The notes under the pieces: generated by a model | Database searches by the model: none | What the model saw: the letters and a program-made list of their open reading frames with translations, nothing else | What the model was told of the DNA's origin: nothing | Part shown: positions 37,595 through 48,927 of the stretch, piece after piece | Position numbering within the stretch: the stretch's first letter is position 1 | How the letters are laid out: every line of letters starts with the position of its first letter | From: Cristatella mucedo | Taxonomy: Eukaryota > Bryozoa > Phylactolaemata > Cristatellidae | Direction of reading: 5' to 3' | NCBI GenBank assembly: GCA_009760855.2 | Contig: WPIO01000208.1 | Span: 113,501-177,500 of the forward strand | DNA: 64,000 bases | Position numbers and translations under genes: made by a program

Positions 37595-39110
37595 TCACGT
37601 AATGTGTCTTCGTCTGTAGCTAGGCAAAGCCACAAAGACTATGTAGATGTTTTGCAAGTGAGTTTTTACAGGGCACTCAAATTGTACGAGGCTTTCAGTA
37701 CTCATTTATAGCAAACTGACTTCATCTCAGGCAATTAATAGAAAGTAAGAAGCATAGTTGAGTCGCAAGAGCAGTTGAGGTAGTGAGTGGCTTGGAAGTA
37801 GCAGCTCAGGACAGCAGAAAAGGATGTGTTATATTCGGCAGCAGAAGAGCGGTTTTCGTTGTACAAGAATTGTGGATATGAGTTCCACAGTCTTGTAACT
37901 GCAGAGCAAACGCTTCTGTTGCCAGCGGTCTTTAAGCAGAAGAATGAAGCCGCTAATTTATTGCTTATACAGTACCTGCGGTCAGGATGAGGCTGAAACT
38001 GGCGAAGCGGTTCAGCTAGGTATGAAGGAGCTAAGCCGTGGAGGGCCTTGAGGTTCTGCATCAGCACTTTGCTCTATATCCGTTGATCAACCGGCAGCCA
38101 TCCAAGCTCTTGCACTAAAAGGAGACAGACGGTAAAACCTCTTGGGTTTGTAAACTAACTTTGAAGCCATATTCATCGCCAGCTGCAGTGTCCTGGTAGC
38201 TTTCTTTGGTTGCCCAGCCAAAAAGCAATTGCACTAATCTAGCCGAAACAGAACCAGGGAGCTAGTTAAAGTTGTCTGTGTCTTGGTGGCTTTTTTTCGG
38301 TTGCCCAGCCAAGAAGAAGACAGAACCAATGAGCCAGTTAAACTTTGTTTCAAGCCACCGTAGAAGACAGTTTCGAATTACAGGAATATGGTGTGATGGG
38401 CTAGCCATGGAAGCAGTCTCCTTAACAAGCCTTTAAAATTTAAAAAAGCTGTCAAGGACAAAACTCAATTTCCGAGCACAAGATGACGTTGCACAAGAGC
38501 GATAGCTGTTAAATGAGCCAAGTTTTCTATTCCAGAAACACGCTTTGGGTTTCCTATGAGTAGCAGTTCCGTTTCATTGCCATTTAGTATCAGGAAACTT
38601 GCCGACGTCCAGGATTGACTGTCGGCAAGGCAGGCGTTCAGTATATCAGTCGCTGCAGCTGATTCGTTGGTTTACATTACAAATGCAGCTTAGTATCGTC
38701 AGTATTTTAAAGTTAATATTGATAGTCTATTATACGGGCCCGAATCATAATTCTCAGAGGTTGATTATAAGTGAAGAACAGCAAATGACCTAGTGCGGAA
38801 CTTTGAGGGACTTCACAGGTAACTGCTCTGTTGGATGAGACCTGATCCCCACACGACACAGGTTGAACACGATCGGACAAGTTTGATTTGAGCCAGGCCA
38901 GTGCCTCGTCTACCAGACCGATCTATTTCTCAATCATTCAACTATAAAAATGCGATCAATTGTGTCAATAGTGATCAATGGTATGGAAAGCAACTGGTAG
39001 TTCTAGCAGGGCCACGGCAACGACATTCCCTTCGTCATTGATACGTGGGATATTAGCGATTACGCGGAGGAGAGCAGTTTTAGTTGAGTTGGTGGGTTAG
39101 GACGAACCTC
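37595..39110 (-). mobile_element. old LINE family 2 relative, duplicate copy
   Basis: The counterpart of 15775-17210, with the same order and orientation and similar decay (frame pieces such as LHGLAPSYLAEPLRQF). It has local extra sequence around 38270-38340, where a GTCCTGGTAGCTTTCTTTGG-like segment appears twice. Shared by both duplicates, so it predates the duplication. Confidence 0.75.
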
Positions 39111-39496
39111 CATTAATAAATTTTTCCATGTTCTTGGCATTTCCAGTTTATGCGCCATCTCAAACAAGATTTCTTGTTCCCTGACTATATTTTGATATTG
39201 TGCTACTTGGTTTGATTGAGAGGCTTGTCACACCTAATGCCCACGGGGAGATGAGAGGATGCAGTATTGCTTGTATTGCAATATTGTAATATTGCATTGT
39301 AATATTGTATATAATAGTGTCACGCTTTGCGGCCGCTTCTTCAGCGCGGCACCCACTGGCCCGCGCTGGCGGCGGTTCGGAGCGCGAGTGCCACTAAGTC
39401 GGTCGCCTCACCATCTCAGGCGCTATCCTACCTATCGCCGCCTTGAGGGTCGCGCGAGCGTACGTCGGCGGGCGCTCGATTGAGCCGCAAATCGAG

Positions 39497-40260
39497 TCGA
39501 ACTGTCGCCGCAGGAAGTGTGTCACGAAACTTGCATCGAGAGGAGAGCGCCGAATGACCGCCGCGTGCGCGCCTGCGTCCGGCGCGGAATGTACCCGTCG
39601 CGACGGGCTGAGCTGAGCCCGCTCGGATGGCGACGCCGCCCCAGGCTTTCGGTCCGCTACCCGCTCGGCATCGACTCTCCTGCTGCTGACGACTGCGGCG
39701 CATCATTTCCGGGCCGTCGCGTGCCGCTGCTGCTGCCACGCTGCTGACTGCTTCCGCTGTCCACAGCGTGCCGCTGCTGCTGCCACGCTGCTGACTGCTT
39801 CCGCTGTCCACCTGCTGGCTCAGCAATACTTCATTCGCTTCAGTCTCTCCGTTGCATGCGACGAAGTCCGTTGGCTAACGCGGGCGCTCCTCCGAAAGCA
39901 GCTCTGGCGCCTTCCAAGTTCGCCGTAGAAAACTCTCGCGCGCTCGATACTCAGCTCGCTCGTTGTGGCGTCATATTGTGTGATGAGAAACGAAGACAGA
40001 TGAGACGGTGAATACAGTCAGTGGTACCTGAGCCCAGTACTTGAGAGTAAAATATCGCCAAGTATCGAGCCGGCGTCCCAACTGCCAAGATTGAAGCAGT
40101 GGCGTCGGCTCGTGGGCCGAAAAGCCAGCTCGCAGCCAACGTGCGACTCCATCTTTCTTTATTGTAACAAAACGACTTCATTCCGAAGCAGCACATCAAG
40201 CTCCCACCCCCCACCGAGACGGCTCACAGCGAGACAGGCCCCAACTGCTGCGCCGCGCGT
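39497..40260 (+). repeat. near-identical patch of the duplication, copy B
   Basis: Almost identical to 20692-21400 apart from a 47-bp tandem duplication (39719-39765 and 39766-39812, unit starting GCGTGCCGCTGCTGCTGCC). Similarity falls sharply to the right of about 40260. Open frames conserved between the copies differ mostly at amino-acid-changing positions in the few variable sites, so protein constraint is not shown. Confidence 0.85.
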
Positions 40261-41486
40261 CCACTTTCCATCTCTTGCTCTCTCCCGCGTCTGCGATGCT
40301 GCATCCGCGCCAAGGGCGCGACGCTAATAGCACGCCCGCCGAAGCTCGGCTGAGGCGCGCCCAGCCGTTAAACCGCAAGAGAAGAGCCGGGTGGGGACCC
40401 TGCACGACCAAAATATCCAACCGGCGGGGGAATAAGCTGACGCAACACATTGCCTAATTATCTAACTACACCAGTGCACGCGCTTCTTGTCCCTACGATG
40501 CCGGCAGTCAAAGTTGAGGCGCACCACAAAGAGGGCTCTTCCTATCGATGCTTGCGCTCACAGCGAGTCAAGTGCTTCTCCTGCTACTACCTCGCTGGCG
40601 AGCTCCCTGCAAGTTAAATACTAGGCGACGGGGTGTGCGTAAGCGTGCGTTTCTCGCCCGTTTACCTGACAAAAATGCCTGCGAAGGCACGCATACCAAG
40701 TGATCGTTCGAGCCATTGGAGGCGCTCTGCTTAAACGCATTTAGCCGGCGGCGGCGAAAGCTTGAACGGCTGCCAGCTTGTGGGCGTGGCCCCGCTCGTG
40801 CAACTTCTCCCGACTTCCAGCGCTTTCTCGGATGGGGCGGCGCTTCAAAACAAGCGGCCGTTTCTCTGTAAGCGGAGCGGAGCAGCGAAACGCTACGCAG
40901 GCGACGCATCGGCGACCGGTACGGGCGACGACGCCACACGCCGAGCGGCTAGCGGTCAAGGCCACTCGAGCTGATGGCGAGCCCGCGCCTGCGTCGTCTC
41001 GTTTGGCCGGCTGCCCTTTTCCGGCACTCGCCGTCGCAACGTGACACTTGGGTCGCATGCGTTCGCATCGCAGCATTCATCTTAAGCGACAACACATCGC
41101 GCGCACCGAAGTGCGCAGTTCGCGAAGCTAAGCCCGCGTACGCTGGGACGTCGCGAACACCGTCCGGCGCGCGTTTACAGCGAACGCCGACGCGGCCGGC
41201 GCTTTCGCTAGTCAAATAAACGCCCGCCTGTACTTTCTCTCTCCGTCTCTCTCTATCTCCTACGAGCGGGTGACCCGCGGACCGTTAAATTCAAGCAGTG
41301 TACGCTAACCAGAGTAATTAAGAAAGCAACAGTTTCTAGCGCCGTAGCGGCGTAATCCTGTTTTCAGCGTTCGACAGGTGACTTCCAACAGATTTTCTTA
41401 CAGGCTCCTCTCTGCAGCAGCAGCTCAATGCTAGGGACTCGCAAACCGCCAGACCGCTACGTGCTGCGGTCAGGCAGACGCATAGA

Positions 41487-41645
41487 TCTGTTGCTTCCTT
41501 GCATAAATAAGTCATAAATATGTCATTAGTCTCAGCTCATGTCCCAGCACCTTTCAAAAAGGCTGCAGTCCGGCCACTACTAATGAAAGCAGCACTAGAT
41601 TAAGGGAAATCGAGCTACTTCCACCAATTCTCTCATTCTCCCTTA
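41487..41645 (+). mobile_element. internal fragment of LINE family 1 ORF2
   Basis: Matches the ORF2 region around 34688-34850 of the full copy (ATATGTCATTAG, GTCCCAGCACCTTTCAAAAA, CCACT.CT.ATGAAAGC). Truncated at both ends, followed closely by a SINE-A. Confidence 0.78.
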
Positions 41646-41663
41646 TAACATTCATATCGAGCC

Positions 41664-41815
41664 GCGATATCCCACTGGGTAAGGTGGTTACTTTTCACGA
41701 CCTCGACCCGAGGTCGTGGGTTCGAATCCTGTGGTGGGCGATTCTGTGTCGCCGCTGCAAGCGTTGATTATAGCCGAAAAGGCTCGTCTGTTGGTATGCA
41801 AAAAAGGCTGTTAAA
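41664..41815 (+). mobile_element. SINE-A
   Basis: GAGCCGCGATATCCCACTGG head, GACCTCGACCCGAGGTCG, GGGTTCGAATCC B box, GTGGTGGGCGATTCTGTG, GGCTCGTCTGTTGG and a TTAAATCAGCT terminus. The B box is perfect, so a tRNA scanner may call it, but the acceptor and anticodon stems do not form a proper cloverleaf. Confidence 0.85.
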
Positions 41816-41860
41816 TCAGCTGGCATATCAAAGGCATTGGAATGTTTTTCCTTATTCTCC

Positions 41861-42890
41861 TAGGCAGTTGCCGTCCATTGCCGTGCGTTGCCATCGAGTG
41901 TGCGTTCGCGATCGGTTGAAAACATGCGGTTGCACTTTTAATATAGGGCATTGTAATATGCAAGAACTATCGGATCTTCTCCCACCAGCTTTGTTTGCAA
42001 TTCTAACAATCATGGATTGCTGTAGTGTCTTGGGTAATTGATGTCACTTGCCCGGCATTGTTCAAGATTAAACGTGCAAATTGACAGTATGTACGCCCAC
42101 AGTGAGCGTCATGAGGCATGGTTATAGGAATTGCAAACAACCGATTTCTGGAAAATTTGAAGCAGATTGTGGTAAAGGCCGGGCCATTACCGTCGATTGC
42201 CGTGCATTTCCCTAGATTGTGCCTCTGTCAATTGTTTAAAAGGATGTGGCTACACTTTTAATGCAGTGTCGTGCAATACGCAAGAAAACATGGAGCTTCT
42301 ATAAGCACTTCCTTTGTAACTGACCGTTATGGATTGGCCTATTTCCCCGGGCATTGCCTCCGATTGCCGTGCGCTGCCATCGATTGAACGCGAAACATGA
42401 GTGACAATTATGCGCTCGCACAGGTACATGTTACGTGGAATGAGAGCTGCAGTTTATTGCAGCCATTCTTGTCAATTTTCTACGGATTGTGATATCGACC
42501 CCGACCATTGCTGTGGATTGCCGTAAATTGCTGACAGCTAATGAGCAAATCATCTTTTAAATACAACGGTTTTACTTTGGACGCAGCAGAATATTATATG
42601 TAATGAAAATTACGTCTTCGAACTGCCAATTTCTCGTCAATTTGCCGCGAATTAGCGTACTGGCCCGGGTCATTGCTCACGATTGTATGTGAGCGATTGG
42701 TTGAAAGGATGTTATTGCACTTTAAAAACAGTTCACTGTGACAGGTAAGATAAATTTGATCTTTGCCTAGCCGATTGCCGGTGATTTGCTATGGATCATA
42801 ATAGATTGTCGTATTTGCCCAGGCCATTGCTTACGATTGCCACGCATTGCCCAAGATTGAACGGTCAGAGTGGGTTAAAAGTATAATAAT
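41861..42890 (+). repeat. degenerate tandem satellite, about 155-bp unit, ~7 units
   Basis: A core of the form CCATTGCC..CGATTGCCGTGCATTGCC.AGATTGAACG recurs starting near 41865, 42049, 42182, 42350, 42501, 42666 and 42820, that is about every 130-185 bp. Between cores a second element recurs (GGTTGAAAA..ATG.GGTTGCACTTTTAA at 41913, 42230, 42700), and a third is GATTTCT..CAATTTGCCG-like. The units are diverged, so it is an old array. No coding frame. Confidence 0.8.
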
Positions 42891-43017
42891 AGGTTAATTG
42901 ACTTATTGAACAGCACCATCTACGAAAACCTAATCTCAATTCATTTTCTATAAAGATAGCTGCAGGAGAAGCAATCAACCCCCTACAGCAGGTTGAGTTA
43001 CTAAGATAGTCAATTTG

Positions 43018-43230
43018 TTTCTACCGAAGTTTACATTTACGGTGACATTATATTCGTGTAGTATTGATTGGCGCACAACGGGCGGAGAGCAATGATGAGT
43101 GTCAAAAATATAGTGAAGATAAGTAGAGATAACTTGCCAATTTCCATATGCATCTGCAACATGCAGTCTCATAGTTTATATCAAAAGTTAAAATTCTAGT
43201 AATCAAAATGGGTTTGAACTTCAGGTTTTT
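43018..43230 (-). repeat. dispersed repeat R3, copy 2 (inverted)
   Basis: The reverse complement of this segment aligns with 28098-28300, about 85% alike by eye. The inverted pair is about 15 kb apart. Confidence 0.8.
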
Positions 43231-43302
43231 TAGTAGATGGTCATCACGCCTCCTGCGGCATGCCAGATTGCTGGGTCAGGAACTTTTGCAACATTTGCTT
43301 AT

Positions 43303-44663
43303 TAATAATAATGATGATAATAATAACCTTGATAAAGCGCCCTCAGAGAACTTAATCTCTCTCTAGGCGCTTTACATTTGCTGCAAAGGGAAATGCAAAT
43401 GAACGGTGAGTAAAATCATGTTTGATAAACAAACAAAATGAGTAACATGGATACAAGGATTAGTGGTGACATGCACAGGGTCAGCATGCAAATGTGGTTA
43501 GTGGCAGCATGCACAGTGTCAGCACGCATGAGCACATCAAGGACGAATCACAGGCACCCACTAAATGCTGTCCTAAATAGGTGTGTTTTAAGCTCTTTTA
43601 AAATATGGTCAGGTCAGGGGATGTTATGACGCAGGTCGGGAGGAAGTTCCACGCTTTAGGAGCATACGAACTATATGCAGGGTCTCCAAAGGATTTGAGG
43701 TTTGTACGGGTTATTTGTAGACTGTTGGATTCCGAAAAGCGGGTGGTATGATGCTTGGCCTGATAGGGGAGTATATCTGAGAGATAGGCTGGAGCCAAAG
43801 AATGATGTGACCTAAAAGTGAGCGACAAAACCTTGAATTCCATCTGTTGCTGGACAGGTAGCCAGTGCAGGTCGGCGAGAAGTGGTGTGATGTGGCAACT
43901 GCGAAGCTCACGACAGACAAGCCTAGCTGCAGAGTTTTGCACCAGCTGCAATCGCCTGATCGCATATGCTGGTAGGCTAGTAAGCAGTGAGTTACAGAAG
44001 TCGAGACGAGATGTCACGAATGCATGAACCAACTTGGACGTGGTCTCCTTATCTAAACAAGCCCAAATTTGAGCAATATTATGAAGCTGAAATAGGCAGA
44101 TTTGACTGTGGAGCTGATATGGTCGTCTAACGAGAGGTCGCTTTAGAATATGACACCTAGATTTTGAGCTGATTCGACAGGATATATGCTGGCAGAGCCA
44201 ATTTTGAGCGTCAGCCTTTCAAATTTTTGAATCACACTGGGTTTGCCCATAAGTAGTAAGTTAGTTTTATCATCATTTAGTTTTAGAAAATTTGCCGCCA
44301 TCCATGTGCGAATGTCATCAATACATGCAGCAAGTGAGTTGAGAGAATTTGAGGTGCTCGATAGCTGGGAGGGATCAAACCAGAGGTACAACTGAGTGTC
44401 ATCCACATAGAAGTTAAAGCCTAGAGTGTGCTTGTGCAATCACATCAGCAAGAGGGAGAGCATAAACCGTGAAAAGAACCGGACCTAGCATGGAGCCCTT
44501 AGGTACCCCGTATTTCAGAGGTACCTTAGATGATCTTTGTTCATTCACGTCAATACTGTGGGGTCTCCCACTGAGATAGGACCTGAACCACTGGAGAGCA
44601 GTTCCAGTGATGCCCAGGCGAGATGAGAGGCTCTCCAGAAGAGCATTGTGATCGTGAAGCAAG
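43303..44663 (-). mobile_element. LINE family 1, 5'-truncated, decayed ORF2
   Basis: The (AAT)n tail is at the left, then the 3' UTR, then ORF2 in pieces on the minus strand: the C-terminal domain (44032-43598) and the reverse transcriptase part with FYVDDTQLYL (44439-44143) and GVPKGSMLGP (44662-44414). YADD is changed to YVDD. Frameshifts break the frame. The 5' end falls just after the LDH-type motif region. Confidence 0.88.
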
Positions 44664-45135
44664 TCTGGGGTGAGTTCTAGGCTTTTGGAGTATACGAACT
44701 AAATGCTCGGTCTCCAAAGGATTTGAGGTTTTGTACGAGGTATTTATTAACTGTTGGATTCCGAAAAGTGGGTGGTACGATGCTTGGCCTGATGGGAGAG
44801 TAGATCTGACAGATAGGCGGGAGTCAAAGAATGAAGGGACGTAAAAGTGAGTAAAAACCTATGAAGTCGATGCGTTGCTTGACTGGTAGCCGGTGGAGTT
44901 CGGCGAGAGGTGTGTATGATGTGGCAACTTCGACGCTCACAACAGACAAGCTTAGCCGCAGAGTTTTTCACCAGCTGTAAGCGCCTGATTGCACATGCCG
45001 ATAGGCTAGAAAGCAGTGAGTTTCAGAAGTCAAGACGAGATATTACAAATGCATGGACCAACTTGGATACGGTATCCCTATCTAAACAAGCCCAAATTTT
45101 AGCAATATTATGCAGCTGAAAGTAGGCAGACTTGA

Positions 45136-45984
45136 TTAAATGCAATTGTGCGACCTTCACCACGTGCTCGTAATTTAGGTGTCGTGTTCGACAACTGCCT
45201 CAGTTTCAAAAGCTTCATTCAGAAGACTGCCTCTACAGCTAGCCATCACATCCGATCCCTATCCAAGATTAGGAGCTGTCTCCCACAGTGGCTTGCAAAA
45301 AATTTAACTAGCTCTTTAGTTCTGTCTCGGCTTGATTATTGTAATTCCCTTTTGGCTGGGCTACCAAAGAAAGCTATTATGCCACTATAGCGGACTATGA
45401 ATATGGCTGCAAGGCTGGTCTTCAAGTCCCAGCGGTTTGAGCACGTGTCTCCTTTGCTGAAAGAGCTAGGATGGTTGCCGGTTGAGCAAAGGATACAGAG
45501 CAAAGTTCTTACGCTGACCCACAAGGTCCGCCATGGCTTGGCTCCTTCGTACCTAGATGAACTGCTACATCAGTTTCAGCCTGTTCATGCCCTTAGGTCC
45601 TGTGTGGACAATAAATTAGCTGCCCCATTCCTCCGCTTAAAGACAGTTGGCGACAGAAGCTTTAGCTCTGCAGGTCCTAGACTGTGGAACTCGCTTCCAC
45701 AATTCTTACGCTACGACAACTATTCTCCTACTGCCGACTATGGCACATCTTTTTCAGCGGTTCTGAGCTGCTACTTCTATGCTACTCACTACCTCAACTG
45801 CTCTCCTAACTCTGCTAAGCTTCCCACTTTCTCTTTGTTGCGTGAGACGAAGTCTGTTGGCTACCGAATGCGTACCGAAAGCCGCTTAGGCTGTGAGTGC
45901 GCTATACACAACTCTCCTGCGTAACACCCACATGGTCTTTATGACTTTGTGGAGTTACAGACGGAGATACATTACATTACATCG
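45136..45984 (+). mobile_element. LINE family 2, young copy nested in LINE family 1
   Basis: This holds the end of the reverse transcriptase and the whole C-terminal domain, a 3' UTR of about 60 bp and a (CATTA)n tail. From 45148 a frame (RARNLGVVFDNCLSF, SRLDYCNSLLAGLPKKAI) meets TAG at 45388-45390, then continues in the same frame from NMAARLVF to TAA at 45922. The 3' 157 bp match 6580-6735 with one visible difference, so the family was active recently. Confidence 0.9.
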
Positions 45985-46100
45985 TTGAGCTGACGTGGTC
46001 GTCTAACGAAAGGTCACTTTGGATGATGACACATAGAATTCGTGCAGATTCAACCGGAGATATGGTGGCAGAACTGATTTTGAGCGAAAAGTTTACAATA

Positions 46101-46194
46101 TCTGAGATACACTTTGTTCGCCTATACTTAGTAAGTTAGTTTTATCATCTGAGATACACTTTGTTCGCCTATACTTAGTAAGTTAGTTTTACCA
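46101..46194 (-). repeat. 47-bp tandem duplication inside LINE family 1
   Basis: TCTGAGATACACTTTGTTCG units start at 46101 and 46148, with one difference near the end (TTATCA / TTACCA). A private duplication of this LINE copy. Confidence 0.92.
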
Positions 46195-46470
46195 TCTTTC
46201 AATTTAAGAAAATTTGCTGTCATCATGTGCATACGTCATCAATACATGCAACAATGGAGTCGAGAGAATTCAACGTGCTCGAAGGCTGGGAGGGATAAAA
46301 GCAAAGGTACAATGGAGTCTCATCCACATAGAAATGAAAGCCCAGATTGTGCTTGGCAATCCATCGGCAAGTGGGAGAGTTAAAACCGTGAAAAGAACCG
46401 GACCTAGCAAGGAGCCCGGAGGTACCCCATATTTCAGAGGTACGTCGGATGATCTGTCGTTATTCACATT

Positions 46471-46503
46471 AATAAACCAGGTACAAGTAGTGCCTGGTTT
46501 ATT
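46471..46503. repeat. 11-bp perfect inverted repeat
   Basis: AATAAACCAGG (46471-46481) and CCTGGTTTATT (46493-46503) around an 11-nt loop, at the 5' border of the LINE family 1 fragment. Significance unknown. Confidence 0.85.
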
Positions 46504-46642
46504 TAGATTAAAAAGGTAAATCTTTCATGATAAGTCTAAAAAGTTGCAACAGCACAGGGTGCAACGATCGCTAACCCAAGGTGACGTTTATCCACTGCAA
46601 CCCTCGATACCTACAAGGAGAGTTCATCTCTGGTAACCCTCG

Positions 46643-46802
<160 letters not shown>

Positions 46803-46811
46803 AAATGTTAT

Positions 46812-47305
46812 ATAACGTAATGTAATGTATCTCCGTCTGTAACTCCACAAAGTCATAAAGACCATGTGGGTGTTACGCAGGAGAGTTTTGTAAAGCGCAC
46901 TCACAGCCTAAGCGGCTTTCGGTACGCATTCGGTAGCCAACAGACTTCGTCTCACGCAACAAAGAGAAAGTGGGAAGCACAGCAGAGTCAGGAGAGCAGT
47001 TGAGGTAGTGAGTAGCATGGAAGTAGCAGCTCAGGACCGCTGAAAAGGATGAGCCATAGGCGGCAGTAGAAGAGCAGTTGTCGTTGCGTAAGAATTATGG
47101 AAGCGAGTTCCACAGTCTAGGACCAGCAGAGCTAAAGCTTCTATCACCAACGGTCTTTAAGTGGAGGAATGGAACAGCTAATTTATTGTGCACACAGGAC
47201 CTGAGGGCGCGCGCGAAGTGGCTGAAACTGGTGCAGCAGTTCAGCTAGGTACGAAGGGGCCATGTCATGGCCGACCTTGCGTATAGGTGTAAGAACTTTG
47301 TCTGT
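46812..47305 (-). mobile_element. LINE family 2, 3' part
   Basis: The tail AATGTAATGT is followed by ATCTCCGTCTGTAACTCC on the plus strand. The minus strand carries the C-terminal coding end and upstream sequence to about the W.PVEQR motif region. 5'-truncated, with small changes breaking the frame. Confidence 0.87.
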
Positions 47306-48700
47306 ATACTCATCGAGTGGATTTAAGACATAGTTTCGTTATTGGTGACGGTCCGGCGGGCGTAGGAATGAGGGTCTGCCCAGGTCGCTGCTTCGCTGTA
47401 AAGGGGGGGAGTCAGGCAACACCTTCATTCCCTTCCTGGCTTCACCGCAGGTCCTACGGAAAAAAGAGTTCGTGGTCGAAATGGAGTAAAGTTTCTCAGA
47501 CCAACCAGCTCGTCCTTAATCTTCAGGAAGTAATTCACAACTCAGCAGCACAAGATGCTCTCGTGCACTCCCGTTGCTGCAGCATTGACGCCTGTCGGAG
47601 CGCCGGCTTTAATCTCGCAGTCGCCGCAGATTAGAGCTGTCACTCCGAGGCCCGGAGGCCGCTATTTAGGTGGCATCCGACGGAAATTGCCATGGGGGCT
47701 CGCGTGCACAATGGCGACGTGACGAAGATGGATGACGTCGCCATAAGCGATTTGTGGCTGCGACGACGACGAGACGACGAGGCGACGAGCCGTATCGTAC
47801 CGCGGTTCGCAGGCAAACGCGAGAGGGCGCGCGAGCGAGCGCTGCATAGCGGATGTAGAAGCAGCCGTCGTGGAACCAGCTGCGGAGCAGCACCAGTGGA
47901 CAAGCAGAAAGCTCCTCGCTGAGGGACTGGCGGGACAGACCGCGATCCCGGACTCCGAGCTCCTGCAAAGCGACATGCTTCCGTCGCCGCGGTCTTCGCT
48001 TCCGTAAATGTGGGGCACGCTTTCCGTTTCCATTTCTTCTGGCCTCCATTCGCCCCCCCCCCCTCACCGCGGGGCTCAGCACATGCAGCGGCACGCCCGG
48101 GGGGGGGGGCTCAGCATGCCGCGGCGGCGGCTAATCGGCTAATCGGCTAATCGGCTAGTCGGCAGTCCCTAGCCATCAAGGCTCGGCTAAGCGCACCGAC
48201 TCGGCATCCGGCCATGCCGGACACGCCGGCAGCCATGTCGGCTGAGCCAGTTGCGACTCGACTGCGATTGCGACCGGCTCTCGCGGGACGACCGGCACTT
48301 ACTACCGGGTATGTATGTCTATGCTGGCGGCAGCTGCAGCCGCTGGCAACGAGTACGCAGCAGCCGCAGGCCATGCCGTGGCCAGCCCCGGCCCAGCCCC
48401 ACCTGGCGACGTCCTCCGGCTGTGCGCAAGCCAGCTCGAGGTGCCACCGCTACCCCCCCCCCCCCACCTGCCGCCGCGTCGCGGGGCGTCCCACGACACC
48501 TTTCCGGTCGATCCGACATGGCAGCGTGGCGACCTTGGCCTATAGAAGGCCAAGGTCGCCCGGCAGCCACACTCCGGAGCGAGCTGTGGCCAGGGCTTTG
48601 CAGCTGGCCCAAGGTAGCTTTGCCGGCTGCGGGTATCTCGGCGACCGCCTAGTCGCGGTAAGCGTCGACGGCCTAGCTGATTTATTCGCCTCTTTTTGTA
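47306..48700. other. GC-rich stretch, no supported gene
   Basis: Many overlapping frames on both strands (47317-48750) reflect high GC content, and none has a recognisable domain. It contains C- and G-runs at 48054-48063 and 48100-48109, a 9-bp tandem repeat (GGCTAATCG, about 3.7 units, 48129-48163), and a 12-bp perfect inverted repeat, GCGACCTTGGCC (48529-48540) with GGCCAAGGTCGC (48548-48559). Confidence 0.5.
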
Positions 48701-48701
48701 G

Positions 48702-48848
48702 AGCGGCAGAAGAGCCTTGGAAGGCGCTCTCTCTCGCCACTGCTTGCTGAGCGACTACATAGGATCGCCCGCCGCAGGATTCGAACCCGCTACCTTGGGG
48801 CGAGGTCGTGAAAACCTAAGGCCTTATCTACTGTGCCATCGCGGCTCA
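48702..48848 (-). mobile_element. SINE-A, minus-strand copy
   Basis: On the minus strand: GAGCCGCGATGGCACAGTAG, GCGGGTTCGAATCCTGCGG, GGCGGGCGATCC, then GGCTCTTCTGCCGCTC. This copy preserves the 5' head best. It lacks the ATCAGCT terminus. Confidence 0.82.
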
Positions 48849-48927
48849 CCAAACCTTGACCTTGTCTTCTCGGAGCTGCCGAAGTTCGGCTGAGGATTCC
48901 ACGTCACTGTATCTCACCTACCCAACC

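Larger units (their letters stand above)
31050..41480 (+). repeat. segmental duplication block 2, copy B
   Basis: Counterpart of 11250-23035. It differs by a SINE-A at 32776-32940, a nearly complete L2-like LINE at 33135-36409, loss of exon 1 plus promoter of the mucin-like gene, loss of about 2.4 kb matching 18.3-20.69 kb, and a shorter CT run at 41238. The two copies are therefore old enough to have gained independent insertions. Confidence 0.85.
44664..46475 (-). mobile_element. LINE family 1 fragment split by a family 2 LINE
   Basis: The C-terminal domain part (44664-45135) breaks off in CAGACTTGATT and resumes at 45985 with TGAGCTGACGTGGTCGTCTA, exactly where the full element would continue. 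A family 2 LINE occupies 45136-45984. Left of 44664 lies another family 1 copy, so this one has lost its 3' UTR. An internal 47-bp tandem duplication lies at 46101-46194. Confidence 0.85.

Noticed and set aside
39517-39747. A conserved small protein (MCHETCIERR..) also found at 20718-20944
   Set aside because: Conservation reflects near-identity of the whole DNA patch; the few differences are mostly amino-acid changing, and part of the frame is a decayed LINE family 2 remnant.
41664-41745. tRNA gene, because of a perfect GGGTTCGAATCC box
   Set aside because: No proper acceptor or anticodon stem forms, and the same sequence with a common body recurs in at least four other places, so it is a SINE head.
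41861-42890. CRISPR array
   Set aside because: Units of about 155 bp with diverged cores and no short identical repeats or unique spacers. The window is eukaryotic; it is a satellite-like array.
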